NCBI RefSeq assembly: GCF_032362555.1
Contig: NC_083510.1
Span: forward strand, 647,501 to 711,500
Reading direction: 5' to 3'
Source: Amyelois transitella
Lineage: Eukaryota > Arthropoda > Insecta > Lepidoptera > Pyralidae
Length of the DNA: 64,000 nucleotides
Numbering within the stretch: position 1 is the first letter of the stretch; every line of letters starts with the position of its first letter. The notes below the pieces were generated by a model. That model ran no database searches. It saw nothing but the letters and a program-made list of their open reading frames with translations, and was not told the DNA's origin. Both the position numbers and the translations under genes were made by a program. This document shows, piece after piece, positions 1 through 11,768 of the stretch.

Positions 1-38
1 ATTCTTTTTTGTAATAGTGCCGGGAACCACACGGCACG
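1..38 (-). repeat. SINE-1 fragment cut by the window edge
   Basis: Ends with gtgccgggaaccacacggca, the 5' terminus of SINE-1 read in reverse. Confidence 0.8.
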
Positions 39-84
39 AAATTTTAACATCATTTAATAATTTTCATACCATTCGGTTTCACAA

Positions 85-215
85 CATTGGTTGACGTCAA
101 ATAAATTAATTAAAACTAAGTTTACTGCCGCTTTCAAAGCGTAGTGCAGAAAAAGCGGTAACAAACTGCACTGCAACATTTTCTTTAATAACGGAAATGT
201 TGTATATTTCAGGCT
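85..215 (+). repeat. TGACGTCA-core repeat
   Basis: ggttgacgtcaaataaatta, tactgccgctttcaaagcg, aaagcggtaacaaactgcac, ending in ttctttaataacgg. Other copies: 17830-17935 (+), 57505-57615 (+), 56150-56250 (-), 46403-46445 (-). Confidence 0.7.
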
Positions 216-516
216 TGTATTATGATGTTATTCTAGTACGACATTGCACGTGTAAAAACTTCATGACGTTGAAATATCGATCGAAACAAAACAAATTAAT
301 TTTGTTTAACGCGATGTTAACACGTCAAACATTTGCTTGAGAAGATTGTTGTTTTAAGATGAGTACTGTATAAATATTTGTATGCTATCGAGGATAAAGG
401 ATCCCTTTGTGCTGAGTAGTTCCTGCCACTTGAAGAGGACGTAAGTGGCGATTAAGGAATAAGTAGGGCGACAAATAACAAGTGAATGTAAAAGGAGACA
501 TACAGTGAATATAAAG

Positions 517-731
517 CTCTTACGGCGAGAGAAAACATCGTGAGGAAACCTGCACATTCAGGCCACTGGATGTGTAACCATGGATCCAATATGGTTCAGG
601 TTTACCTGCAAAGGTTGCGGAGTGTAAAAAACTGACTCACCCAATCTAGGATTCATGGTCAAAGGCATGCCCCGAGCTCTTTTCCAGAGAGGTGAGGATG
701 CAACCGGGACTAATGCCAGGAGGAAGAAGTA
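517..731 (+). repeat. SINE-3, 5'-truncated
   Basis: gaaaacatcgtgaggaaacc, cctgcaaaggttgcgg, tgactcacccaatctaggat and the end gccaggaggaagaag. Confidence 0.78.
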
Positions 732-739
732 AGAGAAGA

Positions 740-1012
740 CATACATACATACATATAGTCACGTCTATATCCCTGACTGACTGAAAAGACTGATAGGCCA
801 CGTTCAGCTATTTGGCTTTAAGATAGAATTGAGATTCAAATAGTAACAGGTTGCTAGCCCATCGCCTAAAAAAAAAGAATCCCAAGTTTATAAGAATCTA
901 AATTCTATCATTAAGGCAAATAGCTGAACGTGGCCATTCAGTCTTTTCAAGACTGTTGGCCCTGTCTACCCCGCAAGGGATATAGACGTGACCAAATGTA
1001 TGTATGTATGTA
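740..1012. repeat. Head-to-head inverted pair of SINE-1 copies
   Basis: A - strand copy (740-893) meets a + strand copy (895-1012). Both lack their 5' parts, so their tails point outward and the unit forms a long imperfect palindrome with arms of about 110 bp. Confidence 0.85.
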
Positions 1013-1265
1013 TAACTCAGAAAGAGTGTAGCATTTCCAACTGCTTGAATCTTGTGAATACAAGTCCAAAATTAGAATCCGTGGGCCATTCGCGAAACTA
1101 TTCTGAAGCCGGCGAGATTAAATTCACGAAGCGTTCACTTTCTACCGGCTACGGTTTTCCATGAATAAAAAGTGTACTCGTATAGTTTTCAGTTTTATAC
1201 GTATTAGGAGATTGGCTAAGTGTGGTTTGCACCATAGGTCATAACAGTCTGATTACGACACATGA

Positions 1266-1704
1266 AATAAATAAATATATACGCGACAAATTACACGGAT
1301 TGAGTTAGCCTCGAAGTAAGTTCGAGACTTGTGTTACGAGATACTAACTTAACGATACTATATTTTATGATAAATACATACATACACATAATCACGTCTA
1401 TATTCCTTGCGGGGTAGACAGAGCCAACAGTCTTGAAAAGACTGACAGACCACGTTCTATTTGGCTTTAAGATAGAAATGAGATTCAAATAGTGACAGGT
1501 TGCTAGCCCATCGCCTGAAAGAAGAATCCCAAGTGTACAAGCCTATCTTCTATTGTTGCCGGGAACCACACGGCACTATAATAAATACTTATATAGATAA
1601 ACGCCCAAGACTCAGGCCAATCAGAAAAAGTTCTGTTCTCATCATGCCCTGGCCGACTCCGGTGTCACAGATTAGCGTACTACCGCTGCGTCACAAAGGC
1701 CGTC
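1266..1704 (-). repeat. SINE-2 (tRNA-headed), split by SINE-1
   Basis: The tRNA-like head lies at the right end (rightmost 75 bp, with a degraded B box), and the tail at the left contains ttcgagacttgtgttacgag. The nested SINE-1 occupies 1378-1576. Confidence 0.85.
1378..1576 (-). repeat. SINE-1, internally deleted, nested in SINE-2
   Basis: Flanked by TATGATAAATAC (1366-1377) and TATAATAAATAC (1577-1588), 11 of 12 identical. It splits a SINE-2 copy and lacks the segment before the 5' terminal 30 bp. Confidence 0.9.
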
Positions 1705-1711
1705 TAGTGCA

Positions 1712-2045
1712 ATTGGAACTTGAATCAACGTTTTGAGAGCTCGTGCTCGTAATTGTGTGGTCATCGTTATATGATCCGATCACGATTCAATCCACACATA
1801 CGATCCTGGGATCGAGGACTCTGTTGCATTGATTTGGTGCGCTATCGATTTAGCGGGCTTTCGATGTGGTGTTATCGATTCGCTTCTATTCCATCTCGAT
1901 GTGACGTTTTCAGACTCGAACTATCAATTTCAAGTGCCCGTTATCACGGCGACGAATCCCCAACTAAAGAAGGTAACCCTTAGCAAGGGGCCTACTAAAA
2001 TTAGATACTTCCCAGTGTCGTATACTAGACATAGATTCATTTATT
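1712..2045. other. No feature seen
   Basis: A slightly GC-richer stretch with overlapping short open frames but no recognisable protein, splice context or repeat. Confidence 0.5.
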
Positions 2046-2049
2046 CATT

Positions 2050-2440
2050 ACATACAAACATATGATCACGTCTTTATCCCTTGCGGGGTAGGTAGAGCCA
2101 ACAGTCTTGAAAAGACTGATAGGCCACGCTCAGCTGTTTGGCTTAGTGATAGAATTGAGATTCAAATAGTGACAGGTTGCTAGCCCATCGCCTAAAAAAA
2201 TTACCAAGTTTGTTAGCCTATCACTTAGTCGCCTTTTACGACATCCATGGGAAAGAGATGGAGTGGTCCTATTCTTTTTTGTATTGGTGCCGGGAACCAC
2301 ACATACATACATAGCAACCTGTTACTATTTGAATCTCAATGCTATCATTTAGCCATACAGCTGAACGTGGATTTTGAGTCTTATCAAGACTGTTGGCTCT
2401 ATCTACCCAGCAAAAGTATATAAATGTCATTATACTTATA
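2050..2440. repeat. SINE-1 (-, 2050-2299) followed by SINE-1 fragment (+, 2310-2440)
   Basis: The first is full length (ends gggaaccacac). The second starts at agcaacctgttactatttga and is diverged. Confidence 0.8.
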
Positions 2441-2899
2441 TATGTACATCGTTTTGCAACACTTCATGACTAATGCCAGCTGGCCGAGTTTAATCTTTAT
2501 CTTTTCAATAAAAATGACTTAACGTTTTGCTACATTTTTGGATCAAATATTAAATTTTTAATTCATATTTTGTTCTAAATAATCAATTATTCTTTGTTTC
2601 TTTCTGAAAATATTAGCAGTATAAGAGAAGTGAAGAAAAATGACCATAGTATATTTATTTCGAACTTCCAAAACTATGGGTAATTCGGGGTCAAATGATC
2701 GATCACTCTTTGACGTTAACTCCAATATGCATCTCAAAGTTGCGTAGGTATATAACGGGAATCACAACAAAATGTTGAGACTAAGCACAAAGACGAATTA
2801 CAAATAATTTTTGGAAAAATATACAAAACGAGTGTAAATGGCAAATATGAAAGGGGAATAACATTAAGACAATAAGGAATAAATTAAACATGACATCTT

Positions 2900-3185
2900 C
2901 AGACTGGCTTTAGTCCCGGTTGCATCCTCACCACTCTAGAGATGAGCCCGGGGTATATCTTTGAACATGGATCCCGGATTTGGTGAGTCAGGTTTTTACA
3001 CGAAGCGACTCCCATCTGGTCTCCGCAACCTTTGCAGGTAAACCTACCCCGTATTAGACCGATCATGGTTACATATCTAATTGCTTGAATGTGCAGGTTT
3101 CCTCACGATGTTATTCCTCACCGTAAGAACATCGGTTAGAAATCAAACTAATGTAGGTACCTAACTTCGAAAATAGTCATTAGTA
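2900..3185 (-). repeat. SINE-3
   Basis: Reverse copy from ctggctttagtcccggttgc to ctcaccgtaagaacatcggt. Confidence 0.78.
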
Positions 3186-3285
3186 CATGGCCAAATTAAA
3201 TATGACATTGTTAATGCGTGATTTTTCTAATGATTTAATTTTATTACTCATACTTATTACAATAACTTTGGAATAGTTATTTCAT

Positions 3286-3325
3286 TAGAATAGAATAGAA
3301 TAGAATAGAATAGAATAGAATAGAT
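3286..3325. repeat. (GAATA)n microsatellite
   Basis: About seven uninterrupted units of tagaa, inside a 680 bp AT-rich stretch with no gene. Confidence 0.9.
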
Positions 3326-3877
3326 TACATTACATTCTATTCCATAACAATAAAAATAAAATTTACAAAACTTTATTTAATTTTTGTTTGGTAATTTCAG
3401 AAATTTTAATTCTACATTGTCTTTAATTAGAAACGACCATGATAATTGTTTTAATTTGATATAATTTCAAATTAATACGAATAACTGATTTTATATTAAA
3501 ATATTTTTAATAATGAAAACAGATGTCCTTATAAGATGGAATAAATTCCATCATTAATGAGATTATTTCAAATTGAATCTTAATTCTATCGTTATAAATT
3601 TTATTATAAGAATATCATATAAACGTAGAAAAGTTCCAAAACCAAATAAGATGGAGTGGATTGAATACGGAAAATTCCTTTAAGAATTGTTTTTACTCTG
3701 AGATTCATAAATATTGACTCTTGAGATGTTTTCAACAAAGGATTTGTATATTTCCATATAGAAATGTGCAGCATAAAACGTATGTCTATTAAGGTGAAAG
3801 ATTATTTTAGTAAGACGCTTTATAGTTTAGGCAAGGCGACATTAGTGATGAGCTGACTTTAAAAGTGGGACAGATTT

Positions 3878-4002
3878 CGGCCTCTGTGACGTAGAGGTAG
3901 TATGCTTGTCTGTGACACCGAAGGTCCCGGGTTCGAATCCCGGCCAGGGCATGACGAGAAAAAACTTTTTTGATTCGCCTGGGTCTTGGATGTTTATCAT
4001 AC
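3878..4002 (+). repeat. SINE-2 (tRNA-headed), 3'-truncated
   Basis: cggcctctgtgacgtagagg is the A-box region and gggttcgaatcccggcc the B box, followed by the SINE-2 body gatgattcgcctgggtcttg-like sequence. Confidence 0.82.
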
Positions 4003-4578
4003 ATATATACAAATGGTCACGTCTATATCCCATGCGGGCTAGACAGACCCAACAGTCTTGAAGAGACTGATAGTGACGTTCAGCTATTTAGCTTTATGTG
4101 TATCATAAATTGAGATTTAAATAGTGACAGGTTGCGATGGTTGGCGATTGACTAATCGCCTTAAATAGGAATGTAAGTTAAATCCTCAAATTCCTTCTAA
4201 TTGAAATTTTTCCAATTGTGTCTGTTTGTTTTGTTTGTTTTTGTTTCTTTTTCTTTTTTTGCTGTGCTAATTGTGGCAAGGCTTGTAAGATTTGATTTAA
4301 TTGAAATGTAATATAATGTATTTTAACGCATGGAACTCTTTCCCCGTTTGTTTTTTGCATAAGCACATCCTGTGGAATACGACCCAGATCTGTTTCTATT
4401 ATTTCTTTTTTATCTTATTATATGTACTTAGTTGTATTCTGTTATGTGTATAATAAATAAAATAAAATAAAATGTCAAGTTAATAAGCCTATCCCTTAGT
4501 CACCTCTTACGACATCCATGGAAAATGAGATGGAGTGGTCCTATTCTTTTTTGTACTGGTGCCGGGAACCACACGGCA
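4003..4578 (-). repeat. SINE-1 interrupted by a 291 bp retroposon
   Basis: SINE-1 sequence at 4003-4179 and 4471-4578 is split by an insert at 4180-4470. The insert ends in AAATA repeats and is bounded by AATGTAAGTT (4170-4179) and AATGTCAAGTT (4471-4481). The insert itself is not recognised. Confidence 0.75.
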
Positions 4579-4852
4579 AATCCTTTAAATCACACTAAGA
4601 AATCTCACTTCCTTACTCTTATACTTTCAATAGGTCTGTCTGTAAATCTTCGTTTTGCTAAATTAACTTAACACCATATTCATTTGACCCATCAATTCAT
4701 TATGACTAGGAAATCTAATTATCTCACTCTGATACTGATAAAAGACGTTCTTTCAATGTAATCTCAGTAAATCTGCCTCACTTACATTAATTGCCAAATT
4801 CCTTGTACAAATTCTAACCAAAATTGAATCTTTTCACCGTTATTTCTGAAGT

Positions 4853-5012
4853 GCCGTGTGCTTTCCGTTTGTCCTTTCGAATAGAACGACTCATACATAC
4901 CTTTCCCATGAGTGACGTAAAAGGCGACTTAGGGATAGGCTCATAAATTTGGGATTCCTCTGGTAGGAGAAGACTATATGACTAGTAGAAGAGACTATAT
5001 GTATGTATGTAT
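4853..5012 (+). repeat. SINE-1, decayed
   Basis: Starts gccgtgtgctttccg, keeps the gacttagggataggctcat region and the (TATG)n tail, with the middle lost. Confidence 0.65.
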
Positions 5013-5444
5013 AAATTTATTTAATCCCCGTGAGTTATTGCTACCGATTCACACATATTCAAGTAGTATTTATCTCATATCGAAGGTTACCGTGTGGTTT
5101 TATAGCACCTGTGCTTTAGAATAAACCCACAGTATCTCGTCAAAGGCTTTTGTCTTTAAACTTCCATTAAATATCAAAAAGATGAGTAAGAGAGAGAAGG
5201 AAAATGAAACGAAAACGTGACCGAAGTCCGGAATCGAACCCTACGAAATTATACAATTCAATAGAACCGCTATTACAACGGAATGTAAAACAGAAGGGAA
5301 GTTATCTAATTGTGATGTAACTAAGATAGGGCAATGTTTGTAGATAAATTGAGTTAAGTTCATCTTCTTACACATTTAGTTCATTCATTTACTGAAAAAA
5401 ATATTCACCGATACACTATTAGGTACACATATTTTTTTCACACC

Positions 5445-5675
5445 CACACAATCACGTCTATATCCCTTGCGGGGTAGACAGTGCTAGCAGTCTCGAAATG
5501 ATCGACAGACCACCGTTCAGTTGTTTGGCTTAAGATTCAAATAGTGTTAGGTTGCTAGACCACTTCCTAAAAGAAGAATCCCAAGTTTATCTATCCCTTA
5601 GTCTTTTACGACATCCATGGGAAAGAGATGGAGTGGTAATTTTCTTTTTTCTATTGGTACCGAGAACCACACGCC
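5445..5675 (-). repeat. SINE-1
   Basis: From caatcacgtctatatccctt to ggtaccgagaaccacacg; moderately diverged. Confidence 0.8.
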
Positions 5676-5776
5676 ATATTATTTTTAAATATTGTAAAAA
5701 TAAAGCAAAACCAAAGGTTGCAATTATTTAGATAATAGTTTTTCATATATAAGTTCCTTATAAGGACCAGGGTATA

Positions 5777-5981
5777 TCCTACTACTATTATAAAGGCGAA
5801 AGTTTGTATGGATGTATGGATGTTTGTTACTCTTTCACGCAAAAACTACTGAACCGATTACCATGAAATTTGGTATGTAGGTAGCTGAAGACCCAGAATA
5901 ACACATAGGCTACTTTTTATCCCAGAGTTCCCGCGGGATTGATAGGGTTTCCATGCGGACGAAGTCGCGGGCGGCCTCTAG
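5777..5981 (+). repeat. Helitron-like short element (Lep1 type)
   Basis: Starts TCCTACTACTATTATAAAGG after an A and ends CTAG before a T, the A-TC...CTRR-T pattern of Helitrons, with gcggacgaagtcgcgggc near the 3' end and no target duplication. Very like the copy at 48108-48304. The assignment rests on termini only. Confidence 0.7.
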
Positions 5982-6089
5982 TAGTAATATAAACAAATAA
6001 AGTATCCAATATCAGGGATAATAATGCGGTCAACCGTAAAATCTTCTCAAATTTCACAATATTCTCTTAGTTACGCGTGTCTACAAATT

Positions 6090-6347
6090 GCCGTGTGGTT
6101 CCCGGCACCAATACAAAAAAGAATAGGACCACTCCATCTCTTCCCGTGGATGTCGTAAAAGCCGACTAAGGGGTAGGCTTATAAACTTGGGATTCTTCTT
6201 TTAGGCGATGGGCTAGCAACCTGTCACTATTTGAATCTCAATCCTTTCTTAAGCCAAATAGCTGAACGTGGCCTATCAGTCTTTACAAGACTGTAGGCTC
6301 TGTCTACCCCGCAAGGGATATAGACGTGATTATATGTATGTATGTAT
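6090..6347 (+). repeat. SINE-1 reference copy, 258 bp, perfect 11 bp duplication
   Basis: Begins GCCGTGTGGTTCCCGGCACC and ends TATGTATGTAT. It is flanked by GTCTACAAATT at 6079-6089 and 6348-6358. Landmarks shared by all copies: CCATGGATGTCGTAAAAGGC, GATGGGCTAGCAACCTGTCA, the hairpin CAGTCTTTTCAAGACTG (imperfect here) and CTACCCCGCAAGGGATATAG. Target-site duplications of this length indicate LINE-driven retroposition and argue against a Helitron or MITE. Confidence 0.93.
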
Positions 6348-6699
6348 GTCTACAAATTTCGTATATTCCTGACTGGTGTGATACTCATAATAAATTATTA
6401 TTATTATTCCAACCGCCAATTTTATGACATTTTTCAACGCTAAACAATATTGTGACCCGAAAAGGTGTTGAAAACAAAGTCATTAGTATCGTATCGTTGC
6501 GTACTCATGAATACAAAATGGAAGTTTGACCCGGGGCTGACTTTACGCGGATTTTGAGGCGTTTAACCGGTTCACTGGGTTCCATCAAGTTATTTAGGGT
6601 AATTTCAGGTCATCGTTCAATAACAACAAGTAAGCATATTGTTAGAAGTTTATAGAAATTTGAAACTACCTATTTAGCCATTATATAAATTATTATGTA

Positions 6700-6912
6700 C
6701 TAGAGGCCGCCCGCGACTTCGTCCGCCTTTAAACCCTATCAATACCGCGGGAACTCCGGGATGAAAAGTAGCCTATATGTTATTTTGGGTCTTCAGCTAC
6801 CTACATACCAAATTTCATCGTAATCGGTTCAGTAGTTTTTGCGTGTAAGAGTAACAAACATCCATACTGACATCCTGACATACAAACTTTCGCATTTATA
6901 ATATTAGTAGGA
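6700..6912 (-). repeat. Helitron-like short element
   Basis: Same family reversed, from ctagaggccgcccgcgactt to ttataatattagtagga. Confidence 0.7.
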
Positions 6913-7435
6913 AGTCGGATTATATATAATAGATAGATTGAATACCCTTTATTGCTTAATAATTGGTCATTGGCATAAAGTGACCATTTAGTCTCTATGA
7001 GACTATTGGCTCTGTCTATCCCGTAAGGTATAAAGACGTATGTTATGTATGTATATACCTACATATAATTTCCAGATTTAAAGTATATTACATATCGGTC
7101 CTTTTTAAGATCTCCCCAAGAACGAAAACCCATAATCTCACAAATTCCCTGATTCGTCCTCGATATAAAAGTTCGACAGTATTAAAAATACCAGAATCGT
7201 GAGTTATAATGAATTGGACTATATTACATGAATATTATTAAAAACTTTTCTTTCCTCATTCTTCGGCTTTTATTCCGTTAACCCACATCACAAAATGGTG
7301 ATTGTTATAAAGAGTTTTGTATGCTGCTTATATCGTAGTGGTGATATGGAACCTCAACACTAGTTTTGACACTTTTTCGTCTTAAAAGGAATATTTCATT
7401 TGTGTCACATACTTGAGTATGTCTTACTGTATAAT

Positions 7436-7815
7436 ATACATACATATATACATATAATCACGTCTATATCCCTTGCGGGGTAGACAGAGCTATCAGTCTT
7501 GAGAAGACTGATAGGCCACGTTCAGCTGTTTGGCTTTATGTAGGAATACATACATACCTACATATAGTCACGTCTATATCCCTTACGAGGTAGACAGAGC
7601 CAATAGTCGAGAAAAGACTAAATGGCCACGTTCAGCTGCTCGGCTTAATGATGGAATTGAGATCCAAATAGTGACAGGTTGCTAGCCCATCGCCTAAAAA
7701 AGGATCGCAATTTTATAAGCGTATCCCTTAGTCGCCTTTTACGACATCCATGGGAAAGAGATGGAGTGGTCTTATTCTTTTTTGTTTTGTATTTGTGCCG
7801 GAAACCACACGGCAC
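7436..7815 (-). repeat. SINE-1 partial (7436-7540) and full copy (7548-7815), same direction
   Basis: Two tails in tandem, the second with a complete body ending ccggaaaccacacggcac. Confidence 0.8.
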
Positions 7816-7889
7816 TATGTAAGAATTGAGACAATTATTGAATAAAACCATATTTACTAAGAAATGGATAGTTATTTTACATTTTTTAA

Positions 7890-8153
7890 GCTTTTATATG
7901 AGTAATTACGAGTATTTAGAATAATTCGTGTTCCTGCCTCCATAATATGCTCCATAACACGCGATGCGACCGGGACCATAACATAACACGCCTCTTTCCC
8001 GGAGGGGTAGGCAGAGACTACCTCTTTCCACTTGCCACGATCTCTGCATACTTCCTTCGCTTCATCCACATTCATAACTCTCTTCATGCAAGCTCGGCGG
8101 TTTCGGGTACTTTTGACCTGACCCTTTACCAGAACCAATGTCAGGAAATTCAA
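7890..8153 (-). pseudogene. LINE-1 3' end fragment
   Basis: Translates as KGQVKSTRNRRACMKRVMN, VDEAKEVCRDRGKWKEVV, SAYPSGKEA, the same C-terminal LINE protein end as at 31141-31462. The normal stop after KEA has been altered and the frame runs on. Confidence 0.8.
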
Positions 8154-8159
8154 AGCTAT

Positions 8160-9785
8160 AAATTTCTTGTTTTGTTTATTTTTATAAAATGGTTAAAAAA
8201 ATTAAGTAAAATTCTTAAATAATCAACCTACTTACTCCCAACTTTGTCTTTGAATTTCAAATATCGTCATTACCATATAATCTCAATTGTCTGTGAATTT
8301 ATAGGTCGGGACCTACTTCTGATTTCTTCGTAGATGTAAACTTCATTTGCTTTTATTAAATTTGGTATTGAAACCATAGAAATTTTATTGAAAACCTAAG
8401 CTGGACAAAAAGGTAAAATCTTTAAGATAAGACATTTTTATGACACAAATATAATAATATACATAAATTTAATTCTTGAATGTATTTCTATACTTTAGTA
8501 AAACGGTACGTGATGTACTTTTTAGCCTTTTTCAGGGCCAACACTAATGTATGGAAGCAAAGATTGGGTGTAACATAAAATATCATTCGACAGTTTATAT
8601 AAGAATGATTTTTTCAGGAAGTCATTTTTACTACATAAATACATACAATCACGTCTTTATTCCTTACGGGTAAGACAGAGCTTACTGCCTCGCAAAGGTT
8701 GAAAGTCATGAAATCGTTGGTAGGGAATCATCAGAACTTACCTTGATAAAATCAGGAGCATTACTTAAAGAGCCTTCATTCGATAAGCGTACATGAAATG
8801 ATGGACAAGAATGAAGCAAAATAAGTATGCAGCGACCGTCTGATAGTACAAGTCAATTAAGAATATACATATATAACGTCTTTTTCGCTTACGGGGTAGA
8901 CAAAGTCACTAAAAGGCTACTTCCAGCTACATAGCTTAGTTGTGGAATTTTGATTCAGATAGTGACAGGTTGCTAGCCCATCGCCTAAAATAACAATCAC
9001 AAAACTACTAGCGTTTCCCTTTTAATGGCTTTTCACAAACAACACGGGAATATAATTTTTCTATTGTATACTTTTTCTGATTGTCAGTAAAACACGTTCT
9101 GAAGAGTACAATTACGTCAAACGTATAACGTATAAATTGCAATTTAGGCCGCCATATATTTTTATGGCGCCTAGCTCTAACTATAAACCGGTTTTATGTG
9201 AGTTGTGTCCGGGCGTTCTCTTTTTGGAACACAAAAAAAATCTTTTTGAAACTTCAGCAATACAGATGCCGGTTGCCTTATAAATTATCTGAAAAAGTAT
9301 TGTTATTTTTTTAAGGCCAAGTCGTTCGTGATTGCTGATAAGAATTTTTGAATAAATTCTTTTGAGGCGATGGGCTGACTGGGCGACCTGTCACGATTTG
9401 AATCTCAATTCCATGATTGGACCTTTGTGATGAAGTAAAGTTTTTTCAAGACGTGATTATTTGTATGTAATTTGAAATGTGGTTCACCTTAGTTTAGGCA
9501 TTTGCGTATGGGATCAGATTCTTTAACAACGTTAAATGTAAGGTATTTTTGTTCTTACCTGACGCAATATGAAATGAAATGAAATATTCTTTATTTACTT
9601 GAAACATGGTACAAATGGGTGTTAGAATCTGAGATCTTACATGTTCCGCCAGAAGTATGGCATGTAAATATTGTATAATGTATAATATATGTATAATATT
9701 TACTCCCATAGGGTAATATCATAGAAACAGTGACAACCTGTTGACAAGTGCTGATAGACAGCTCGTGGTAGACCGCCGTAGTAAG
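8160..9785. other. AT-rich, no gene
   Basis: Apart from SINE-1 pieces (8637-9000, 9370-9425), this holds unassigned AT-rich sequence. 9570-9680 (tattctttatttacttgaaa) looks like a LINE or SINE 3' fragment. Confidence 0.5.
8637..9000 (-). repeat. SINE-1 fragments, decayed
   Basis: Tail pieces at 8637-8690 and 8868-9000 (ttgctagcccatcgcctaaa). The sequence between is unassigned. Confidence 0.6.
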
Positions 9786-9787
9786 TA

Positions 9788-11103
9788 CTACTCTGTCAAG
9801 AAAGTAGCAGGAAAAGATCAATAATACACAAACTGTTTGTTATTCATCCGAATTTATTTTATCACTTTCAAAATATGCTCCTTTAGAAACGATACACTTA
9901 CGCCAACGAATAATCCAATCATCAAAACATTTTTTAAACATTGTTTCCGGAATTGAGGTCAGTTCTCGCCGCGAATTCTCTTTTATGTCTTCTACCGATT
10001 GAAAACGGGTGCCACGAAGTGGTAATTTGAGTTTAGGAAAAAGAAAAAAGTCGGCTGGAGCCATATCTGGTGAATATGGTGGTTGCTCGATGGTATTTGT
10101 CGAGTGTTTGGTTAAAAATTCGTTCACAATGATGGCCTTGTGCGAAGGTCTCATGGTGCAAAATCCAAGAATTTTCTTTCCACAAATCTGGCCTTTTTCG
10201 TCGGATTTGCTCTCTTAAACGCCGCATAACACTCAAATAATATTCCTTATTTACCGTTTGACCTTCCGGCAAGAATTCCGAGTGCACAACACCGCGATAG
10301 TCAAAGAAAACAGTCAACATGACTTTGACTTTTGAACGACTTTGGCGTGGTTTTTTCGGTTTCGGTTCAGTTGGAAGGCGCCACTCCGAAGCTTGTTGAC
10401 TAGTTTGCATGTCAAACTCGTAAACCCACGTCTCGTCACCAGTAACAATGCGTTTCATGAATGTTGGGTCGGAATTGACTGGTTCTAGCATGTCCTCAGC
10501 GACTCTCATGCGATTGAGTTTTTGAGAAAAATTCAGGTCTTTTGGGACTAGCCGAGCGGCAACATGTTTCATACCCAAATTATTAGTTAAAATGGTACGG
10601 ATCGACTCGTGAGATACAGAAAGTTCGGTGGCTATCTCTCTCAAAGTTGAATGAGGATTTTCAGTCACTATTTCCTTCACTTTTGCGATGTTAACTTCAG
10701 TTGCAGACGTTGATGGCCTACCAGAGCGAGGCAAATCTTCCATCACATCTCGACCGCTTTTGAACGATTTGTACCACTCATAAGCACGAGTTTTTGATAA
10801 AGTCGATTCACCGTAAGCCTTCTGTAACATTTTCAGTGACTCCGAACACGATATTCCATTGGCAATGCAAAATTTAAGACAAACTCTTTGTTCGATGTTT
10901 TTATCCATTATGAAATTAGCAATACACACTAGATATGATATAACTAAAAATAGCACTGTATTTAATGTAAACAACAGATACAACTCAAACTCCGCGCCAA
11001 AATGGAAAACAGTTGTGCCAATCTAACAACAACAAAAAAAACAAAAATTTGAATTTCGAACCATAAATAAATAATCCATTCCCGATACTTTTCTGACTGA
11101 ATG
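9788..11103 (-). mobile_element. mariner transposon, inactivated copy (1316 bp)
   Basis: Same ends as the copy at 24318-25638, flanked by TA at 9786-9787 and 11104-11105. It is 5 bp shorter, and the whole difference is one deletion near 10148-10153 inside the transposase gene. Confidence 0.93.
9840..10917 (-). pseudogene. mariner transposase pseudogene (frameshift)
   Basis: Nearly identical to the intact transposase at 24370-25443, with about eight amino-acid differences outside the break (for example LEPVN for LERVN, PDLW for PDFW). A 5 bp deletion near 10150 shifts the frame just after WILHH, so the second catalytic Asp is lost and the frame then runs out of phase. The remaining C-terminal part (KAIIVNEF onward, 9840-10154) is still open in another frame. 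No active enzyme can be made from this copy. Confidence 0.93.
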
Positions 11104-11155
11104 TATACTATACGCGCTCGGGGCAGTTCTTAGATATAGAACGCTGATCTGACTG

Positions 11156-11402
11156 TGCCATGTGGTTCCCGGCACCAATAGCAAAAATAATAGGATCACT
11201 CCATCTCTTTCCTGTGGATGTCATAAAAGGAGATTAAGGGATAGACTAAACTTGGGTTTTTTTTAAGGATAGGCTAGCAATCTGTCACTATTTGAATCTC
11301 AATTCTGTCATCAAGCCAAAAAGTTGAACGTGGCCTATCAGTCTTTTCAAGGCTGTTGCCTCTGTCTACCCCGCAAGACATATAGACGTGTTATTATATA
11401 TT
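11156..11402 (+). repeat. SINE-1
   Basis: From gccatgtggttcccggcacc to ccccgcaagacatatagacg, just right of the inactive mariner. Confidence 0.82.
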
Positions 11403-11768
11403 TATGTCTGAAAGTAATAATCCGATCACTGACTTGACACTCTGTGTCATGGAAATTGAAAAGTTAATTCTGCACTGCTTCAAAAATCTAATATACTCGT
11501 ATTTCTAGATGCCCGATAAAGATAAGTTGAAATATTGAATGGAAATAACCTTCACGAATGATGTGTCTTTATGTAAGGTTATTCACCGAAGATACAGAAT
11601 ATTCCATATAATTATCGTCTGCGTTTAGATCTTTGACTTCTATACAGTGTCAATATCTTCTTTATAATTATGTTTTAAATGTTTTAACTTCATATTAACT
11701 CTTTTCTCTTATAGTACTTCAAATAGCAATTCAGGACAAAGTGATTAATTATCACGAAGTCATTGACG

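Noticed and set aside
1829..2065. Overlapping open frames between 1500 and 2065 as small genes
   Set aside because: They begin in SINE-2 or SINE-1 sequence, overlap in different frames, and show no domain or splice context.
6090..6347. SINE-1 as a Helitron or MITE
   Set aside because: Clear 10-12 bp target duplications, 5' truncations and a simple-repeat tail fit LINE-driven retroposition instead.
10009..10218. + strand frame inside the mariner (also 24539-24775)
   Set aside because: Antisense to the transposase and present in both copies only because the DNA is conserved.
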